64,000 bases of DNA from Pseudomonas monteilii NBRC 103158 = DSM 14164 (GTDB lineage Bacteria; Pseudomonadota; Gammaproteobacteria; Pseudomonadales; Pseudomonadaceae), in contig NZ_BBIS01000022.1 of assembly GCF_000730605.1 (NCBI RefSeq), positions 1 to 64,000 on the forward strand, written 5' to 3'. Below the pieces are notes generated by a model. It was not told the DNA's origin and did no database searches. It worked only from the letters and a program-made list of their open reading frames with translations. This document shows positions 34,523-45,086 of the stretch, in pieces; positions within the stretch are counted from its first letter, which is position 1, and each line of letters opens with the position of its first letter. Position numbers and translations under genes: made by a program.

Positions 34523-35115
34523 GGCATCAGGTATCCCTTGATACCGGTAAAGATGATCTGCGCTGCCAATGCGCAGACAAACAGGCCCATCAAGCGGCTG
34601 ACGATCTGCAGGCCCTGCTCGCCAAGAATGCGTTCGATACCGTGTGACAGGTACAGCACCAGGCCCACGGTGAAGCTGGCCAGGGCAATGCTGATGATGG
34701 CCAGCAACTTGTCATCCCAGTGCGGCTGGCCGACGCCCATCACCAGCAGGGCACCAATGGTACCGGGGCCGACGGTCAGTGGGATGGTCAGCGGTACGAT
34801 GGTCACATCTTGCTGCACGTTATCGGCCTGCACGGCCGGTTTGCCTTGGGCCATGCCCAGGGCCGAGATGAACAGCACGCTGCCGGCTCCGATGCGGAAG
34901 GCGTCGGCGGTGATGCCAAAAATACCGAAAATCACCCGCCCGAACAGGTACAGCAGCACGCTGGCGACCAGCGCTGCGAAGGCCACCTTCCAGGCCAGTT
35001 GCTTACGCTCCTTGCTGGAGTGGCCGCGGGTCAGGCTGATGAAGCACGACAGCACGAAGAACGGGCTGTAGAGCACGAGCATTTTCAGGTAGACGCTGAA
35101 CAACTCATGGAGCAT
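34519..35115 (-). CDS. MarC/YchE-family integral membrane protein
   Basis: The 198-residue protein has six hydrophobic helices and the MarC signatures F-R-I-G-A-G-S-V-L-F-I-S-A-L-G-M and V-P-L-T-I-P-L-T-V-G-P-G-T-I-G. MarC was once linked to multiple antibiotic resistance but that role was withdrawn; transport function is unknown. Its TAA shares bases with the TAG of the convergent trio gene 3. It is 37 bases downstream of retS on the same strand. Confidence 0.9.
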   Translation of the reverse strand: MLHELFSVYLKMLVLYSPFFVLSCFISLTRGHSSKERKQLAWKVAFAALVASVLLYLFGRVIFGIFGITADAFRIGAGSVLFISALGMAQGKPAVQADNVQQDVTIVPLTIPLTVGPGTIGALLVMGVGQPHWDDKLLAIISIALASFTVGLVLYLSHGIERILGEQGLQIVSRLMGLFVCALAAQIIFTGIKGYLMP

Positions 35116-35152
35116 GGGGCGTAGTCCTCAGCAATGCGGATGCTTGTGTCAG

Positions 35153-37924
35153 CTAGGAAGTATGCGCTGGATCTACCTGGGTTTTCCGCTGGTTGGCCCA
35201 GTACTGGATCAGCTCGCGCAACTGTGACAATTCCACCGGCTTGGCCATGTGCCCGTCCATGCCCGCCAGCCGTGCGCGCTCCTTGTGTTCGGCCAGAATG
35301 TGCGCCGTCAGCGCCACCACTGGTGTGCGCTGGCGCTGGTTGGCTGCTTCCCAGGCACGCAGCTGCTGGGTGGCCGAGAAGCCGTCCAGTATCGGCATTT
35401 CGCAGTCCATCAACACCAGGTCATAGCGATGCGCTTTCATCGCCTGCAGGGCTTCTTCGCCATTGCAGGCCGTGTCGGGCTCGAGGTTGAGCTTGCCGAG
35501 CATGCCGCGGATGACCTTGGTCGAAATGCTGTTGTCCTCGGCGACCAGCACGCGGAAGTTGCCAGGCAGGTCCAGCGCCTGCGGTATGCCTGGGAGGCTT
35601 GCAGGCACCGCCTGCTCGCGGCCGCGCTGTGCCAGCTCTTCGGCCAGGGTGGTTTTCAGCGTGTAGCCGGCCACCGGCTTGGCCAGTATCCGCTTGACCC
35701 CGGCGTTACGCGCAATGACCTTGCTCGGCGCATTGCTGATGCCGGTGAGCATCACCACCAGGATGTCGTGGTTCAGGCTCGGGTCTTCCTTGATTTTAGC
35801 GGCCAGCTGCATACCGGTCATGCCGGGCATGTTCTGGTCCAGCAGCACGGCGTCGAAGTAGTCCCGCAGGTGCGCCTTGGTACGCAGCAGCGCCAGGGCC
35901 TCCTTGCCCGATGGCACCGCGCTGACGTTCATGCCCCAGGCGCTGCACTGCTGTACCAGCACCTTGCGGCAGGTGTCGTTGTCGTCCACCACCAGCACAC
36001 GGGCATCGCGCAGCGGCCCTTCGAGGTCGGCCGGTGGTTGCTCCAGGCGTGAAGGGTCCAGCGGCAAGGTCAGCCACAGGGTGTTGCCCATACCGGTGCT
36101 GCTCTTGATGCCGAACTCGCCCTGCATCAGGCCGATCAGCTGCTTGGCAATGACCAGGCCAAGGTGGCCGCCCAGCTTATTGCTGGACAGGAAGTGGTGG
36201 CTGTGCAACTCGGCCTGCAGCAAGGCTTCGCGGTCGGCGGCGGGCAGCGGTTCGCCGCTGTCCTGCACGGCAATACGCAGGCGTGGCACCTCGCCGCGCT
36301 GGTCCAGCGCCACCACCAGCAGGATCTCGCCCTGGTCGGTATTTTTCAGTGCATTCTCCAGCAAGCTCGACAGGGCCTGGCGCAGTCGTGTCGGGTCGCC
36401 GCTGATCACGCGCGGCACCTGTGGCTGGGTGAAGCTGATCAGCTCGATGTTTTGTTGCTCGGCCTTAGCGCGGAAGATGTTCAGGCAATCCTCGATCAGC
36501 GCGTTAAGGTCGAATTGCACATCATCCAGTTCGATCTGCCGGGATTCCAGCTTGGAAATGTCGAGAATTTCGTTGATCAGCGTGAGCAGCTCGTTACCGG
36601 CGCTGTGGATGGTCTGCACATAGTCGCGTTGCTTGACTGACAGCGGCGTACCCAGCAGCAGCTCGGTCATGCCCAGCACACCATTCATGGGGGTACGGAT
36701 TTCGTGGCTGATCTTGGCCAGGAACTCGGCCTTGGCATTGATTTCGGCATCGCTGGCGGCCAGTGCACGGCTAGCACTGAATCGCTCCTCGCTCATGCGG
36801 CGCAGGCGTTCGCTGACGGCCAGGTTCAGCAGCAGGCCGCTGACCACGGTCAGGCCCAACAGGATGCACAGCAACCAGGGCGTCGAGGTGCGGGTCAGGC
36901 CCAGCAAGGCCGGCAGCAGTACCAGGCCACCCAGGTTGAACACCACCATGGCCAGGCTGAACAGGCGCCCGGGTGCATAGCCACGGTACCAGTGGTAGCT
37001 GCTGACCAGCAGCATGCTCACGCTGCCCAAGGCCAGCAGGGCGTAGGTCATCAGGTTGAGGGGCAGGGTGTCGACGAACAAGAGCACCAGGCCGCTGACC
37101 CCGACCACCAGCATCTCACCTTGCAGCAGGCGGTTAAGCCGTGGCGAATTGCACGGCGTGAAGAAATGTTGGGTGAAATACAGCCCGGCCAGGCCTGCCA
37201 GCACCAGTGTCAGGTAGGCGGCGGGTGTTTGCGCGTTGTGCCACACATGCCACCAAGGGCCGCTGAGGTTCAGCAGGATCAGGCCGCTGAGCAGCATCAG
37301 GCCGTGGTACAGCGCCAGGATCAGGGTGGTGGTGGAACGGCTGTAGAGGAAGCGGATCAGGTTGTGCATGATCAGCATCACCAGGCCACCGAACAGCATG
37401 CCGAACAGCAGGGGCTGGCTTTGGTCTGAAGCCGCTACGGCTGCCGGTTCCAGGCTGATGGCCGGGCGTAGCTGGTGTTCGGAAACCAGGCGCAGGTAGA
37501 TGTCCAGCGGTTGTTTGCTGTTGGGCAGGGGTAATATATGGTCGCTGCCACGCAGGGTGGGGCTGGCGTTGCCGGCCAGGCGCCCGTGGTGCAGCTGACG
37601 CAGAAGCTGGTTGCCATCGAGGGCATAGAGGTCCAGGCCAGAAAGGTCTGGGGCAAATACCCGCAGCAGTTGTTCCTGGTCGCCGGGTTGCAGGCGGTAG
37701 TGCAGCCACAAGGCCTGTTCCGCAGGCGCTGCATCCAGCTCGGCAAGAATCAGAGGGCTGAACTGGTTGCGGTAGCGCTCGGAGCGCACATCGCTCAGTT
37801 GCAGGTTGGCCTGTTCGTCGAGCAGAACGGTCCAGCCTCCGTCATGTTCGGCAGCTGCCGGGAACATGCAGAGCAAGGTCAGCAAGCTGACGATCAGAGC
37901 TGAGGCAATCCGAAGCCGACGCAC
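35153..37924 (-). CDS. retS: Hybrid sensor kinase RetS
   Basis: The 923-residue protein has a signal peptide, a 7TMR-DISM extracellular domain (about 30-180), seven helices (about 190-390), HisKA with [15 protein letters not shown], an HATPase domain, and two receivers with candidate acceptors in [11 protein letters not shown] and [12 protein letters not shown]. aeruginosa RetS (about 942 residues) has this layout and the same neighbour purD. RetS restrains GacS and so switches acute versus sessile behaviour. The HATPase G1 box reads Q-D-S-G-E-P-L-P rather than D-T-G-x-G. GTG 37924 has AAGAAGGGA upstream and is preferred to ATG 37990. Confidence 0.9.
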   Translation of the reverse strand: MRRLRIASALIVSLLTLLCMFPAAAEHDGGWTVLLDEQANLQLSDVRSERYRNQFSPLILAELDAAPAEQALWLHYRLQPGDQEQLLRVFAPDLSGLDLYALDGNQLLRQLHHGRLAGNASPTLRGSDHILPLPNSKQPLDIYLRLVSEHQLRPAISLEPAAVAASDQSQPLLFGMLFGGLVMLIMHNLIRFLYSRSTTTLILALYHGLMLLSGLILLNLSGPWWHVWHNAQTPAAYLTLVLAGLAGLYFTQHFFTPCNSPRLNRLLQGEMLVVGVSGLVLLFVDTLPLNLMTYALLALGSVSMLLVSSYHWYRGYAPGRLFSLAMVVFNLGGLVLLPALLGLTRTSTPWLLCILLGLTVVSGLLLNLAVSERLRRMSEERFSASRALAASDAEINAKAEFLAKISHEIRTPMNGVLGMTELLLGTPLSVKQRDYVQTIHSAGNELLTLINEILDISKLESRQIELDDVQFDLNALIEDCLNIFRAKAEQQNIELISFTQPQVPRVISGDPTRLRQALSSLLENALKNTDQGEILLVVALDQRGEVPRLRIAVQDSGEPLPAADREALLQAELHSHHFLSSNKLGGHLGLVIAKQLIGLMQGEFGIKSSTGMGNTLWLTLPLDPSRLEQPPADLEGPLRDARVLVVDDNDTCRKVLVQQCSAWGMNVSAVPSGKEALALLRTKAHLRDYFDAVLLDQNMPGMTGMQLAAKIKEDPSLNHDILVVMLTGISNAPSKVIARNAGVKRILAKPVAGYTLKTTLAEELAQRGREQAVPASLPGIPQALDLPGNFRVLVAEDNSISTKVIRGMLGKLNLEPDTACNGEEALQAMKAHRYDLVLMDCEMPILDGFSATQQLRAWEAANQRQRTPVVALTAHILAEHKERARLAGMDGHMAKPVELSQLRELIQYWANQRKTQVDPAHTS

Positions 37925-37987
37925 TACGAAATCCCTTCTTGGTCGATGTGCCGGGTACTCACTATGCGCGGCGCGCCAAGTCGAAGG

Positions 37988-38008
37988 CAAGGCCCGTGGC
38001 GGGCCTTG
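37988..38008 (-). terminator. CAAGGCCCG-TGG-CGGGCCTTG hairpin after purD
   Basis: A perfect 9-bp stem between purD and retS, about 50 bases past the purD stop on that strand. T-run is absent, so termination is probable but not certain. Confidence 0.5.
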
Positions 38009-38059
38009 TCGACGAGCCGGATGCCGTGCGCTGAAAGCGCTACGGCGCTCCGGTAGTAC

Positions 38060-39355
38060 TTACTGCTGGTGCTCACCGCGCTCGCGGGCGATGGCCCGAT
38101 AACCGATGTCGGTACGGTAGAAGCTGCCGTTCCAGCTCACTTCCTTGGCCAGACGGTAAGCTTGCTGCTGCGCGTCAGCAACGGTGCTGCCCATGGCGGT
38201 GGCACACAAAACGCGGCCGCCGTTGGTGACCACTTGGCCATCCTTGAGCGAAGTACCGGCATGGAACACCTTGCCTTCGATCTTGGCCGCAGCGTCCAGG
38301 CCACTGATGGCGTCGCCCTTGGCGTAGTCGCCTGGGTAACCGCCAGCTGCCAGCACCACGCCCAGGCTTGGACGCGGGTCCCACTGAGCTTCGACCTTGT
38401 CCAGCGCTTTGGCGAAAGCGGCTTCGATCAGCAGCACCAGGCTCGACTCCAGGCGCAGCATGACCGGCTGGGTCTCTGGGTCGCCGAAGCGGCAGTTGAA
38501 CTCGATGACTTTGGGGTTGCCCGCCTTGTCGATCATCAGGCCTGCGTAGAGGAAGCCGGTGTAGACGTTGCCTTCCTCGGCCATGCCGCGCACGGTCGGC
38601 CAGATGACCTGGTCCATCACGCGCTGGTGCACGTCTGCGGTCACCACCGGGGCAGGGGAGTAGGCACCCATGCCGCCGGTGTTCGGGCCGGTGTCCTGGT
38701 CGCCGACGCGCTTGTGGTCCTGGCTGGTGGCCATGGGCAATACGTTGTGGCCGTCGACCATGACGATGAAGCTGGCTTCCTCGCCGTCGAGGAACTCTTC
38801 GATCACCACACGCGAACCGGCTTCACCAAAGGCGTTACCGGCCAGCATGTCACGCACGGCGGCTTCGGCTTCTTCGAGGGTCATGGCGACGATCACGCCT
38901 TTGCCCGCAGCCAGGCCGTCGGCCTTGATCACGATCGGTGCGCCTTTCTCTTGCAGGTAGGCAAGTGCAGGTTCGATTTCGGTGAAGTTCTGGTAGTCGG
39001 CGGTCGGGATCTTGTGGCGTGCCAGGAAGTCCTTGGTGAAGGCCTTGGAGCCTTCCAGCTGGGCCGCGCCCTTGGTTGGGCCGAAGCAGTCCAGGCCACG
39101 GCTGCGGAACAAGTCCACCACGCCGATGACCAGCGGTGCTTCCGGGCCGACGATGGTCAGGTCGACGTTCTTCTCGGCGAAGTCGGCCAGTTGCTCCAGC
39201 GCGCAGACGTCGATGGCGACGTTTTCGCACTTGGCTTCAATAGCGGTGCCGGCGTTGCCTGGGGCAACGAAGACTTTCTCGACGCGTGGGTCCTGGGCGA
39301 CTTTCCAGGCCAGGGCGTGCTCACGGCCGCCGCTGCCGATGATCAAAACTTTCAT
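38060..39355 (-). CDS. purD: Phosphoribosylamine-glycine ligase PurD
   Basis: The 431-residue ATP-grasp ligase begins MKVLIIGSGGREHALAWK and has P-T-K-G-A-A-Q-L-E-G-S-K, K-A-D-G-L-A-A-G-K-G and N-C-R-F-G-D-P-E-T-Q-P, all classic PurD motifs. It adds glycine to phosphoribosylamine in purine synthesis. ATG 39355 has GAGG seven bases upstream. It follows purH after 148 bp holding an inverted repeat. Confidence 0.96.
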   Translation of the reverse strand: MKVLIIGSGGREHALAWKVAQDPRVEKVFVAPGNAGTAIEAKCENVAIDVCALEQLADFAEKNVDLTIVGPEAPLVIGVVDLFRSRGLDCFGPTKGAAQLEGSKAFTKDFLARHKIPTADYQNFTEIEPALAYLQEKGAPIVIKADGLAAGKGVIVAMTLEEAEAAVRDMLAGNAFGEAGSRVVIEEFLDGEEASFIVMVDGHNVLPMATSQDHKRVGDQDTGPNTGGMGAYSPAPVVTADVHQRVMDQVIWPTVRGMAEEGNVYTGFLYAGLMIDKAGNPKVIEFNCRFGDPETQPVMLRLESSLVLLIEAAFAKALDKVEAQWDPRPSLGVVLAAGGYPGDYAKGDAISGLDAAAKIEGKVFHAGTSLKDGQVVTNGGRVLCATAMGSTVADAQQQAYRLAKEVSWNGSFYRTDIGYRAIARERGEHQQ

Positions 39356-39401
39356 GTCAAAACCTCGATTCAGGTGATCCTGAGGCTGCCGGCGATCTCT
39401 G

Positions 39402-39471
39402 TGGGAGCGGGCTTGACCCGCGAATGCGGTGGTGAAGGCACCATCGTATTCGCGGGGCAAGCCCGCTCCCA
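39402..39471. repeat. Inverted repeat pair (BIME-like) between purH and purD
   Basis: A 24-base unit starting TGGGAGCGGGCTTGACCCGC (39402-39425) recurs inverted at 39448-39471 with one mismatch, around 22 bases. GTGGGAGCGGGC is shared with the palindrome at 63889. Such pairs between operon genes can alter mRNA stability or allow partial termination. Confidence 0.75.
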
Positions 39472-39503
39472 AAGGATCTCGACTCGCCTCGGGATCCACG
39501 TAA

Positions 39504-41111
39504 TTAGTGGCGGAAGTGGCGCATACCGGTGAACACCATGGCGATACCGGCTTCATCAGCGGCTGCAATCACCTCGGCATCACGCATCGAACCACCCGGC
39601 TGGATCACGGCGCTGATACCCACTTTAGCCGCATTGTCGATGCCATCACGGAACGGGAAGAACGCGTCCGAGGCCATGACCGCACCCTGCACCTGCAGGC
39701 CAGCATGCTCGGCCTTGATTGCAGCAATGCGCGCGGAGTTGACGCGGCTCATCTGGCCAGCGCCTACGCCGATGGTCTGGCGCTGCTTGGCGTAGACAAT
39801 GGCGTTCGACTTGACGAACTTGGCCACTTTCCAGGCAAACACCAGGTCGTGGATTTCCTGTTCGGTCGGGGCGCGCTTGGTGACGATTTTCAGGTCATCA
39901 GCGGTGATCATGCCGATATCGCGGCTCTGCACCAGCAGGCCACCGTTGACGCGCTTGAAGTCCCAACCGGCAGCGCGCTCGGCAGGCCATTCGCCGCACT
40001 CAAGCAGGCGTACGTTCTGCTTGGCGGCAACCACTTCACGGGCAGCCTGGGAAATTTTCGGCGCGATGATCACTTCGACGAACTGGCGGTCGACGATGGC
40101 CTTGGCGGTTTCGCCGTCCAGCTCGCGGTTGAAGGCAATGATGCCGCCGAATGCCGACTCGGTGTCAGTGGCATAGGCCAGGTCGTAGGCCTTGCGGATG
40201 CCGCCTTCGTCTTCAGGCACAACGGCCACGCCGCACGGGTTGGCGTGCTTGACGATAACGCAGGCTGGCTTGACGAAGCTCTTCACGCACTCCAGCGCGG
40301 CGTCGGTGTCGGCCACGTTGTTGAACGACAGTTCCTTGCCTTGCAGCTGGACGGCAGTGGAAATGCTGGCTTCGCCTTTCTTGGCCTCTACGTAGAACGC
40401 CGCGCTCTGGTGCGGGTTCTCGCCATAACGCATTTCCTGGGCCTTGACGAACTGGCTGTTGAAGGTGCGCGGGAATTCGCTGCGATCGGCAGTCGAAAGG
40501 GTGTCCTTGGCCTGGTCGATGGTGCCCATGTAGTTGGCGATCATGCCGTCGTAGGCGGCAGTGTGCTCGAACGCCTTGAGCATCAGGTCGAAGCGCTGGG
40601 CGTAGGTCAGGCCACCGGCTTTAAGGCCTTCGACGATGCCGGCGTAGTCGCTGGCGTTGACCACGATGGCCACGTCTTTGTGGTTTTTGGCAGCCGAACG
40701 GACCATGGTCGGGCCGCCGATGTCGATGTTCTCGATAGCGGTCGGCAGGTCACAGCCAGGCTTGGAAATGGTGGCTTCGAACGGGTACAGGTTGACCGCG
40801 ACCAGGTCGATCGGCTTGATGCCGTGCTCGTTCATGATGGCGTCGTCGGTGCCGCGACGGCCGAGGATGCCGCCGTGGATCTTCGGGTGCAGGGTCTTGA
40901 CCCGGCCATCCATCATTTCGGCGAAGCCGGTGTAGTCGGCCACTTCCACCGCGTTCACGCCGTTGTCCTTGAGCAGCTTGTAGGTGCCGCCGGTGGACAG
41001 GATCTCGACACCGAGCTGTTGCAGCTCACGGGCGAATTCGAGGATACCGGTCTTGTCGGAGACGCTGATCAGGGCGCGGCGGACTGGCAGGCGGGTAGTC
41101 TGGTCGGTCAT
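39504..41111 (-). CDS. purH: Bifunctional AICAR formyltransferase/IMP cyclohydrolase PurH
   Basis: The 535-residue enzyme has the N-terminal cyclohydrolase domain ([27 protein letters not shown]) and the formyltransferase domain ([13 protein letters not shown] [15 protein letters not shown]). It performs the last two steps to IMP. ATG 41111 is preferred; an ATG four codons earlier lacks a better ribosome site. A long frame on the opposite strand is a GC-driven mirror. Confidence 0.96.
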   Translation of the reverse strand: MTDQTTRLPVRRALISVSDKTGILEFARELQQLGVEILSTGGTYKLLKDNGVNAVEVADYTGFAEMMDGRVKTLHPKIHGGILGRRGTDDAIMNEHGIKPIDLVAVNLYPFEATISKPGCDLPTAIENIDIGGPTMVRSAAKNHKDVAIVVNASDYAGIVEGLKAGGLTYAQRFDLMLKAFEHTAAYDGMIANYMGTIDQAKDTLSTADRSEFPRTFNSQFVKAQEMRYGENPHQSAAFYVEAKKGEASISTAVQLQGKELSFNNVADTDAALECVKSFVKPACVIVKHANPCGVAVVPEDEGGIRKAYDLAYATDTESAFGGIIAFNRELDGETAKAIVDRQFVEVIIAPKISQAAREVVAAKQNVRLLECGEWPAERAAGWDFKRVNGGLLVQSRDIGMITADDLKIVTKRAPTEQEIHDLVFAWKVAKFVKSNAIVYAKQRQTIGVGAGQMSRVNSARIAAIKAEHAGLQVQGAVMASDAFFPFRDGIDNAAKVGISAVIQPGGSMRDAEVIAAADEAGIAMVFTGMRHFRH

Positions 41112-41143
41112 TTCGGGTTCCAATAACGCGGTGGAGTCAGCAA

Positions 41144-41175
41144 AAAAGGCGCCTCTGTTCAGGGAGCCGCCTTTT
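41144..41175 (-). terminator. Intrinsic terminator of fis
   Basis: On the minus strand AAAAGGCG ... CGCCTTTT forms a stem with inner GC pairs and is followed by a run of T (the A-run at 41142-41147 on the plus strand). It lies 18 bases beyond the fis stop and before purH. Confidence 0.75.
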
Positions 41176-41192
41176 CTGGTTGGGATTCTGGC

Positions 41193-41513
41193 TTACAGCA
41201 AGTCGTACTGCTTGAGCTTCTTGCGCAGGGTGCCTCGGTTCAGCCCGAGCATCTCGCTGGCCTTGGTCTGGTTGCCCTTCACGTAGTTCATCACGCATTC
41301 GAGCAGGGGCGCCTCGACTTCGGAGAGCACCAGGTTGTACACGTCCGTCACGGTCGCGCCTTCCAGGTGGGCGAAGTAGTTGTGCAGCGCCTTCTCGACG
41401 CTGTCGCGAAGGGTCTGGCCCTCTTCGCTCGGCGTGTTGAGGTGCTGTTTCAGGTTGGCGTTTTCGCTCACGGGCGTTGTTCCACTCACAAATGTCTCGG
41501 TCATCATCGTCAT
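41193..41513 (-). CDS. fis: DNA-binding protein Fis
   Basis: The 106-residue protein has the Fis C-terminal helix-turn-helix ([23 protein letters not shown], about 79-101) after the dimerisation helices. Fis bends DNA and adjusts rRNA and stationary-phase gene expression. As in enterobacteria it lies just after dusB, here with an ATGA overlap. An ATG three codons in (MTETF) is a possible alternative start. Confidence 0.95.
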   Translation of the reverse strand: MTMMTETFVSGTTPVSENANLKQHLNTPSEEGQTLRDSVEKALHNYFAHLEGATVTDVYNLVLSEVEAPLLECVMNYVKGNQTKASEMLGLNRGTLRKKLKQYDLL

Positions 41514-42523
41514 GCGGCCACCCCTTGTCCGTCCTCTGTCTCAAGGCTCTGTCGACGTTCACTGAAAAACGCGCGAACGTTGGCGCACTGCGCTTGTGTA
41601 TCTTCCAAAGCGTTGAACCGGGAGCGAAACTCCTTGCCGCCGGGTCGTGTTGCCAGGTACCAGCCAACGTGCTTGCGGGCGATACGTACGCCCATCACAT
41701 CGCCATAGAAGGCATGCAGCGCGGCCAGGTGCTCCAGCAGGATGCGTTCCACTTCGTCCAGCTGCGGCGCTGGCAGGTGTTCGCCAGTGCGCAGGTAATG
41801 CTCGATCTCGCGAAAGATCCACGGCCGCCCCTGGGCGGCGCGGCCGATCAACAGGCCGTCGACCCCGGTGGCATCCAGCACCGCCCGGGCCTTTTCTGGC
41901 GAAGTGATATCGCCGTTGGCAAAAACCGGGATCGACACCGCCTGTTTGATGGCAGCGATGGTGTCGTATTCGGCCTCGCCGGTGTACAGGTCGGCGCGTG
42001 TACGGCCATGCACCGCCAGCGCCTGGATGCCGGCCTGTTCGGCGATCTTCGCCACGTTCAGGCCGTTCTTGTTCGCCCGGTCCCAACCGGTGCGGATCTT
42101 CAGGGTCACCGGAACATCCACGGCGCCTACAACGGCGTGGAGGATTTCGTGGACCAAGGCTTCATCTCTCAATAAAGCAGAGCCTGCAGCTTTGTTGCAG
42201 ACTTTTTTTGCCGGGCAGCCCATGTTGATATCGATGATCTGGGCGCCCGCTTCGACGTTGGCCTTCGCCGCCGCTGCCATCATCTGCGCATCACCGCCGG
42301 CGATCTGCACCGAGCGTGGCTCGGGATCACCTTCATGGATGCGGCGCAGGCTCGACTTGCGGCTGTTCCACAGGCTCATGTCGCTGCTGACCATTTCCGA
42401 CACCACCATGCCCGCGCCCAGGCGCTGGCAAAGTGTACGGAAAGGCTGGTCCGTGACCCCGGCCATGGGCGCGAGGATCAGGTTGTTACGCAGTGTGTAT
42501 TGGCCGATGCGTACCGCCGACAT
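41510..42523 (-). CDS. dusB: tRNA-dihydrouridine synthase DusB
   Basis: The 337-residue flavoenzyme starts [20 protein letters not shown] and has [21 protein letters not shown] with the proton-donor Cys, and [11 protein letters not shown]. It reduces uridines in the tRNA D-loop. ATG 42523 has CAGGGAT upstream; the longer frame is leader. It is cotranscribed with fis. Confidence 0.94.
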   Translation of the reverse strand: MSAVRIGQYTLRNNLILAPMAGVTDQPFRTLCQRLGAGMVVSEMVSSDMSLWNSRKSSLRRIHEGDPEPRSVQIAGGDAQMMAAAAKANVEAGAQIIDINMGCPAKKVCNKAAGSALLRDEALVHEILHAVVGAVDVPVTLKIRTGWDRANKNGLNVAKIAEQAGIQALAVHGRTRADLYTGEAEYDTIAAIKQAVSIPVFANGDITSPEKARAVLDATGVDGLLIGRAAQGRPWIFREIEHYLRTGEHLPAPQLDEVERILLEHLAALHAFYGDVMGVRIARKHVGWYLATRPGGKEFRSRFNALEDTQAQCANVRAFFSERRQSLETEDGQGVAA

Positions 42524-42663
42524 AGGTGATCCCTGTTGTGGGGCCGAATCTTGGAGTTCGAAAAAGGGTTGGCATGATACCCGCTCTCGGTGACCGGATA
42601 AAGATGGATTTGGATAAAATCTGAACAGTTGTCGGCTTATGACTTTTGGTGCCACATATGGAC

Positions 42664-42688
42664 AGCGGGGCTGCCTGGCAGCCCCGCT
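42664..42688 (-). terminator. AGCGGGGCTGCC/GGCAGCCCCGCT hairpin after the DUF3426 gene
   Basis: A 12-bp stem with minimal loop just past the DUF3426 gene stop on its strand. No T-run; probable terminator separating it from dusB. Confidence 0.55.
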
Positions 42689-42698
42689 GGCGCACTGC

Positions 42699-44051
42699 CT
42701 ATTCCGGCGAACGGAAGCTCAGGCTGTAGTTGACGGCCTTCGGCCCCGGGTCGAGGATGTCCAGAGCGATATGGATCGGCGTCTGGCTGGGCATGTCGCC
42801 ACGCCCGGCCAATTCGCCTGAGAGGTACTCGCTGGGCTTGAAGCGACGACTGGCGATCAGCTGGCCATTGAGGTCGGCAAAGCGCAGTTCCAGCAGCGGG
42901 AACGGCTGGGAGAAGGGGGCGCGGTTGTAGATGATCGCATCGACGATCAGTGCACCCTTGAAGTCGGGGTGGCTGCGCACCACCAGGTTGCTGCTCTTGA
43001 TGCGTGCAATATCGACGCGGGTGGGCACCTGGCAACCGACCATCGGGCAGACCTGCTGGAAAATTGGCCGGTACTGGTCCTGGCGGGCCATCTCGTCGAA
43101 ATGGAACCACACGTACTGGAAGGCCAGCAGGCCAGCAGCCAACAAGGTCAGAAAACCCCACAGCAAACGCTTGCCCCAGTTGGGGGCGGGTTTTTCCCAG
43201 CCCAGCTGCAGCGGGTCGTCGACCACGTCGACCAGCGGTTCCTTGCGGGCCGGGCGCTCAGGTTTACTGGCAAGGCCTGGTTCAAGGCGGTCGCCGGGTA
43301 GTGGCTCGTCAGGTTCATCGTCGCGGGCCGACAGATGCAGCGCCAGCGGCTCATCGTCGCGGGCGCTCAGGCCTTTTTCCGGTATTTCGTCATCGCTGGC
43401 GCGCAGTGGCTCGCTGAAGGCAGGCTGCTTATCGATTTCGGGCGCGCGGTGTACGGGCGGCTCGTCATCGATATCCAGGTCGAGGTTGCTGCCCAGGGTC
43501 GGTTCGGTGCGCTCGCCGGGTGCCGGTTCCAGGTCCAGCGCCAGGGGCTCTGGCTCCAACAGCGCCGGGGCGGCTTCTGTCGGCTGTTGGGGTTCGAAGG
43601 GCTCATCGGTGGCTGTGCCGAACAGGTCGTCTGCGTGCTCGTCCGGGTGCAGCTCGTCGCGCCGTGCCTGCAGCCCGCCATCCAGGTTGGCCGGGCGTGT
43701 GGGTGCCGGTTGGCCACGACGTTCCAGGCGCTCCAGTTCCTTGTCGAGGTCGAGCTCATCCAGTGCCTGGGCGGTAAGCGCCCAGGCATCGTCAGCGCTA
43801 TCGTTGCGCACTTCGATGGCGGGCTCAGGGGTGACCGCCTGTTCGATCAGCGGTTCGGCCGGCACAGCGGGTACTGGCGCAGGCGCCACGGGGGCATTGG
43901 CGCGGTTCTGCTCCAGCAACTGCTTGGCGGCATTGAACACCTGCAAGCAGTGACCGCAGCGCACCACACCGCGAGCCACGCTCAACTGGTGGTGGGTGAC
44001 GCGAAAGCTGGTCTGGCAATGCGGGCACTGGGTGACGAAACTGTCGGTCAT
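42699..44051 (-). CDS. Zinc-ribbon and DUF3426 membrane protein
   Basis: The 450-residue protein has an N-terminal MJ0042-type zinc ribbon (Cys9, Cys12, Cys32, Cys35), a long acidic, Pro-rich low-complexity linker with repeated S-A-R-D-D-E-P (about 50-285), one membrane helix near 300-320 and a C-terminal DUF3426 beta domain (V-C-P-M-V-G-C-Q-V-P). The function is unknown; homologues are conserved beside prmA and dusB in Pseudomonas. The topology puts the zinc ribbon in the cytoplasm and DUF3426 in the periplasm. Confidence 0.85.
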   Translation of the reverse strand: MTDSFVTQCPHCQTSFRVTHHQLSVARGVVRCGHCLQVFNAAKQLLEQNRANAPVAPAPVPAVPAEPLIEQAVTPEPAIEVRNDSADDAWALTAQALDELDLDKELERLERRGQPAPTRPANLDGGLQARRDELHPDEHADDLFGTATDEPFEPQQPTEAAPALLEPEPLALDLEPAPGERTEPTLGSNLDLDIDDEPPVHRAPEIDKQPAFSEPLRASDDEIPEKGLSARDDEPLALHLSARDDEPDEPLPGDRLEPGLASKPERPARKEPLVDVVDDPLQLGWEKPAPNWGKRLLWGFLTLLAAGLLAFQYVWFHFDEMARQDQYRPIFQQVCPMVGCQVPTRVDIARIKSSNLVVRSHPDFKGALIVDAIIYNRAPFSQPFPLLELRFADLNGQLIASRRFKPSEYLSGELAGRGDMPSQTPIHIALDILDPGPKAVNYSLSFRSPE

Positions 44052-44093
44052 GCGGCAATCCGGGAGCTGTGCAGAAGACTATTCTAGGCCCGC

Positions 44094-44972
44094 TTAACGG
44101 CGGCGACCACTGATGCGCACCCAGCCGTCGCGTACGACGATCGGGTCCAGCTCGAAGTCGGCGGCGTAGGCGGCAGCCACTTCTTCGCCCTGCTCGGCGA
44201 GGATGCCCGACAGAGCCAGCAGGCCACCTGGGCGGACCAGGCCGGACAACTGCGGCGCCAGCGATACCAGCGGGCCGGCCAGAATGTTGGCGACCAGCAC
44301 GTCGGCCTGCATGGCCGGCATGTGCTCGGGCAGGTACAGCGCCAGCTTTTCATCGGCAATGCCGTTGCGCTGGGCATTGTCGCGCGAAGCCTCGATGGCC
44401 TGCACGTCGATGTCGGTACCGACTGCTTCACGGGCGCCCAGCAGCAACGCGGCAATGGCCAGGATGCCCGAGCCACAGCCAAAGTCCAGCACCTGGGTGC
44501 CTTGCATTTGCTGGGCATCCAGCCACTCCAGGCACAAGGCAGTGGTGGGGTGGGTGCCAGTGCCGAAGGCCAGGCCCGGGTCGAGCAGCAGGTTGACGGC
44601 GTCCTTTTCCGGGGCATCGTGCCAGCTCGGCACGATCCACAGACGTTGGCCGAAACGCATCGGCTGGAAATTGTCCATCCAGCTGCGTTCCCAGTCCTGG
44701 TCCTCGATCACTTCGGCCTGGTGCTCGGGCAGCTCGGCGCCGGTCAGCAGGCGCAGGTGGGAAAACACCTGCTCAGGCTCTGCATCGGCCTCGAACAGGG
44801 CCAGCAGGTGGGTGTGCGACCACAGCGGGGTGGTGTTGAGGTCTGGCTCGAAGATCGGTTGATCTTCGGCGTCCATGAACGTGACCGAGACGGCGCCTAC
44901 TTCAAGCAGGGCGTCTTCGTAGGTTTCGGCTTGTTCCGGGCTGATGGCCAGGCGTACTTGCAGCCAGGGCAT
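44094..44972 (-). CDS. prmA: Ribosomal protein L11 methyltransferase PrmA
   Basis: The 292-residue protein has an N-terminal substrate-recognition domain (M-P-W-L-Q-V-R-L) and a Rossmann methyltransferase with [14 protein letters not shown] and [13 protein letters not shown]. It trimethylates L11. ATG 44972 is chosen over GTG 44981 because AAAGGTG is well placed. Confidence 0.94.
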   Translation of the reverse strand: MPWLQVRLAISPEQAETYEDALLEVGAVSVTFMDAEDQPIFEPDLNTTPLWSHTHLLALFEADAEPEQVFSHLRLLTGAELPEHQAEVIEDQDWERSWMDNFQPMRFGQRLWIVPSWHDAPEKDAVNLLLDPGLAFGTGTHPTTALCLEWLDAQQMQGTQVLDFGCGSGILAIAALLLGAREAVGTDIDVQAIEASRDNAQRNGIADEKLALYLPEHMPAMQADVLVANILAGPLVSLAPQLSGLVRPGGLLALSGILAEQGEEVAAAYAADFELDPIVVRDGWVRISGRRR

Positions 44973-45086
44973 GGCGGGCACCTTTGGTAAATCGACAGGG
45001 GCAGCCCTAGGCTGCGCGAAGGCTGGCAGTTTACGCGAGTGCGGGGGATTTGTGGATCGGGGCGCACGCGGCGCCCCCGGAATGCA

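Noticed and set aside
38069..39532. 487-codon open frame antisense to purD
   Set aside because: PurD is certain on the minus strand; the antisense product has no recognisable domain or ribosome-binding site.
39507..41126. 539-codon open frame antisense to purH
   Set aside because: PurH on the opposite strand has unambiguous motifs. The antisense frame is a mirror of GC-rich codon use and its product is a Val/Gly/His-rich sequence with no family pattern.
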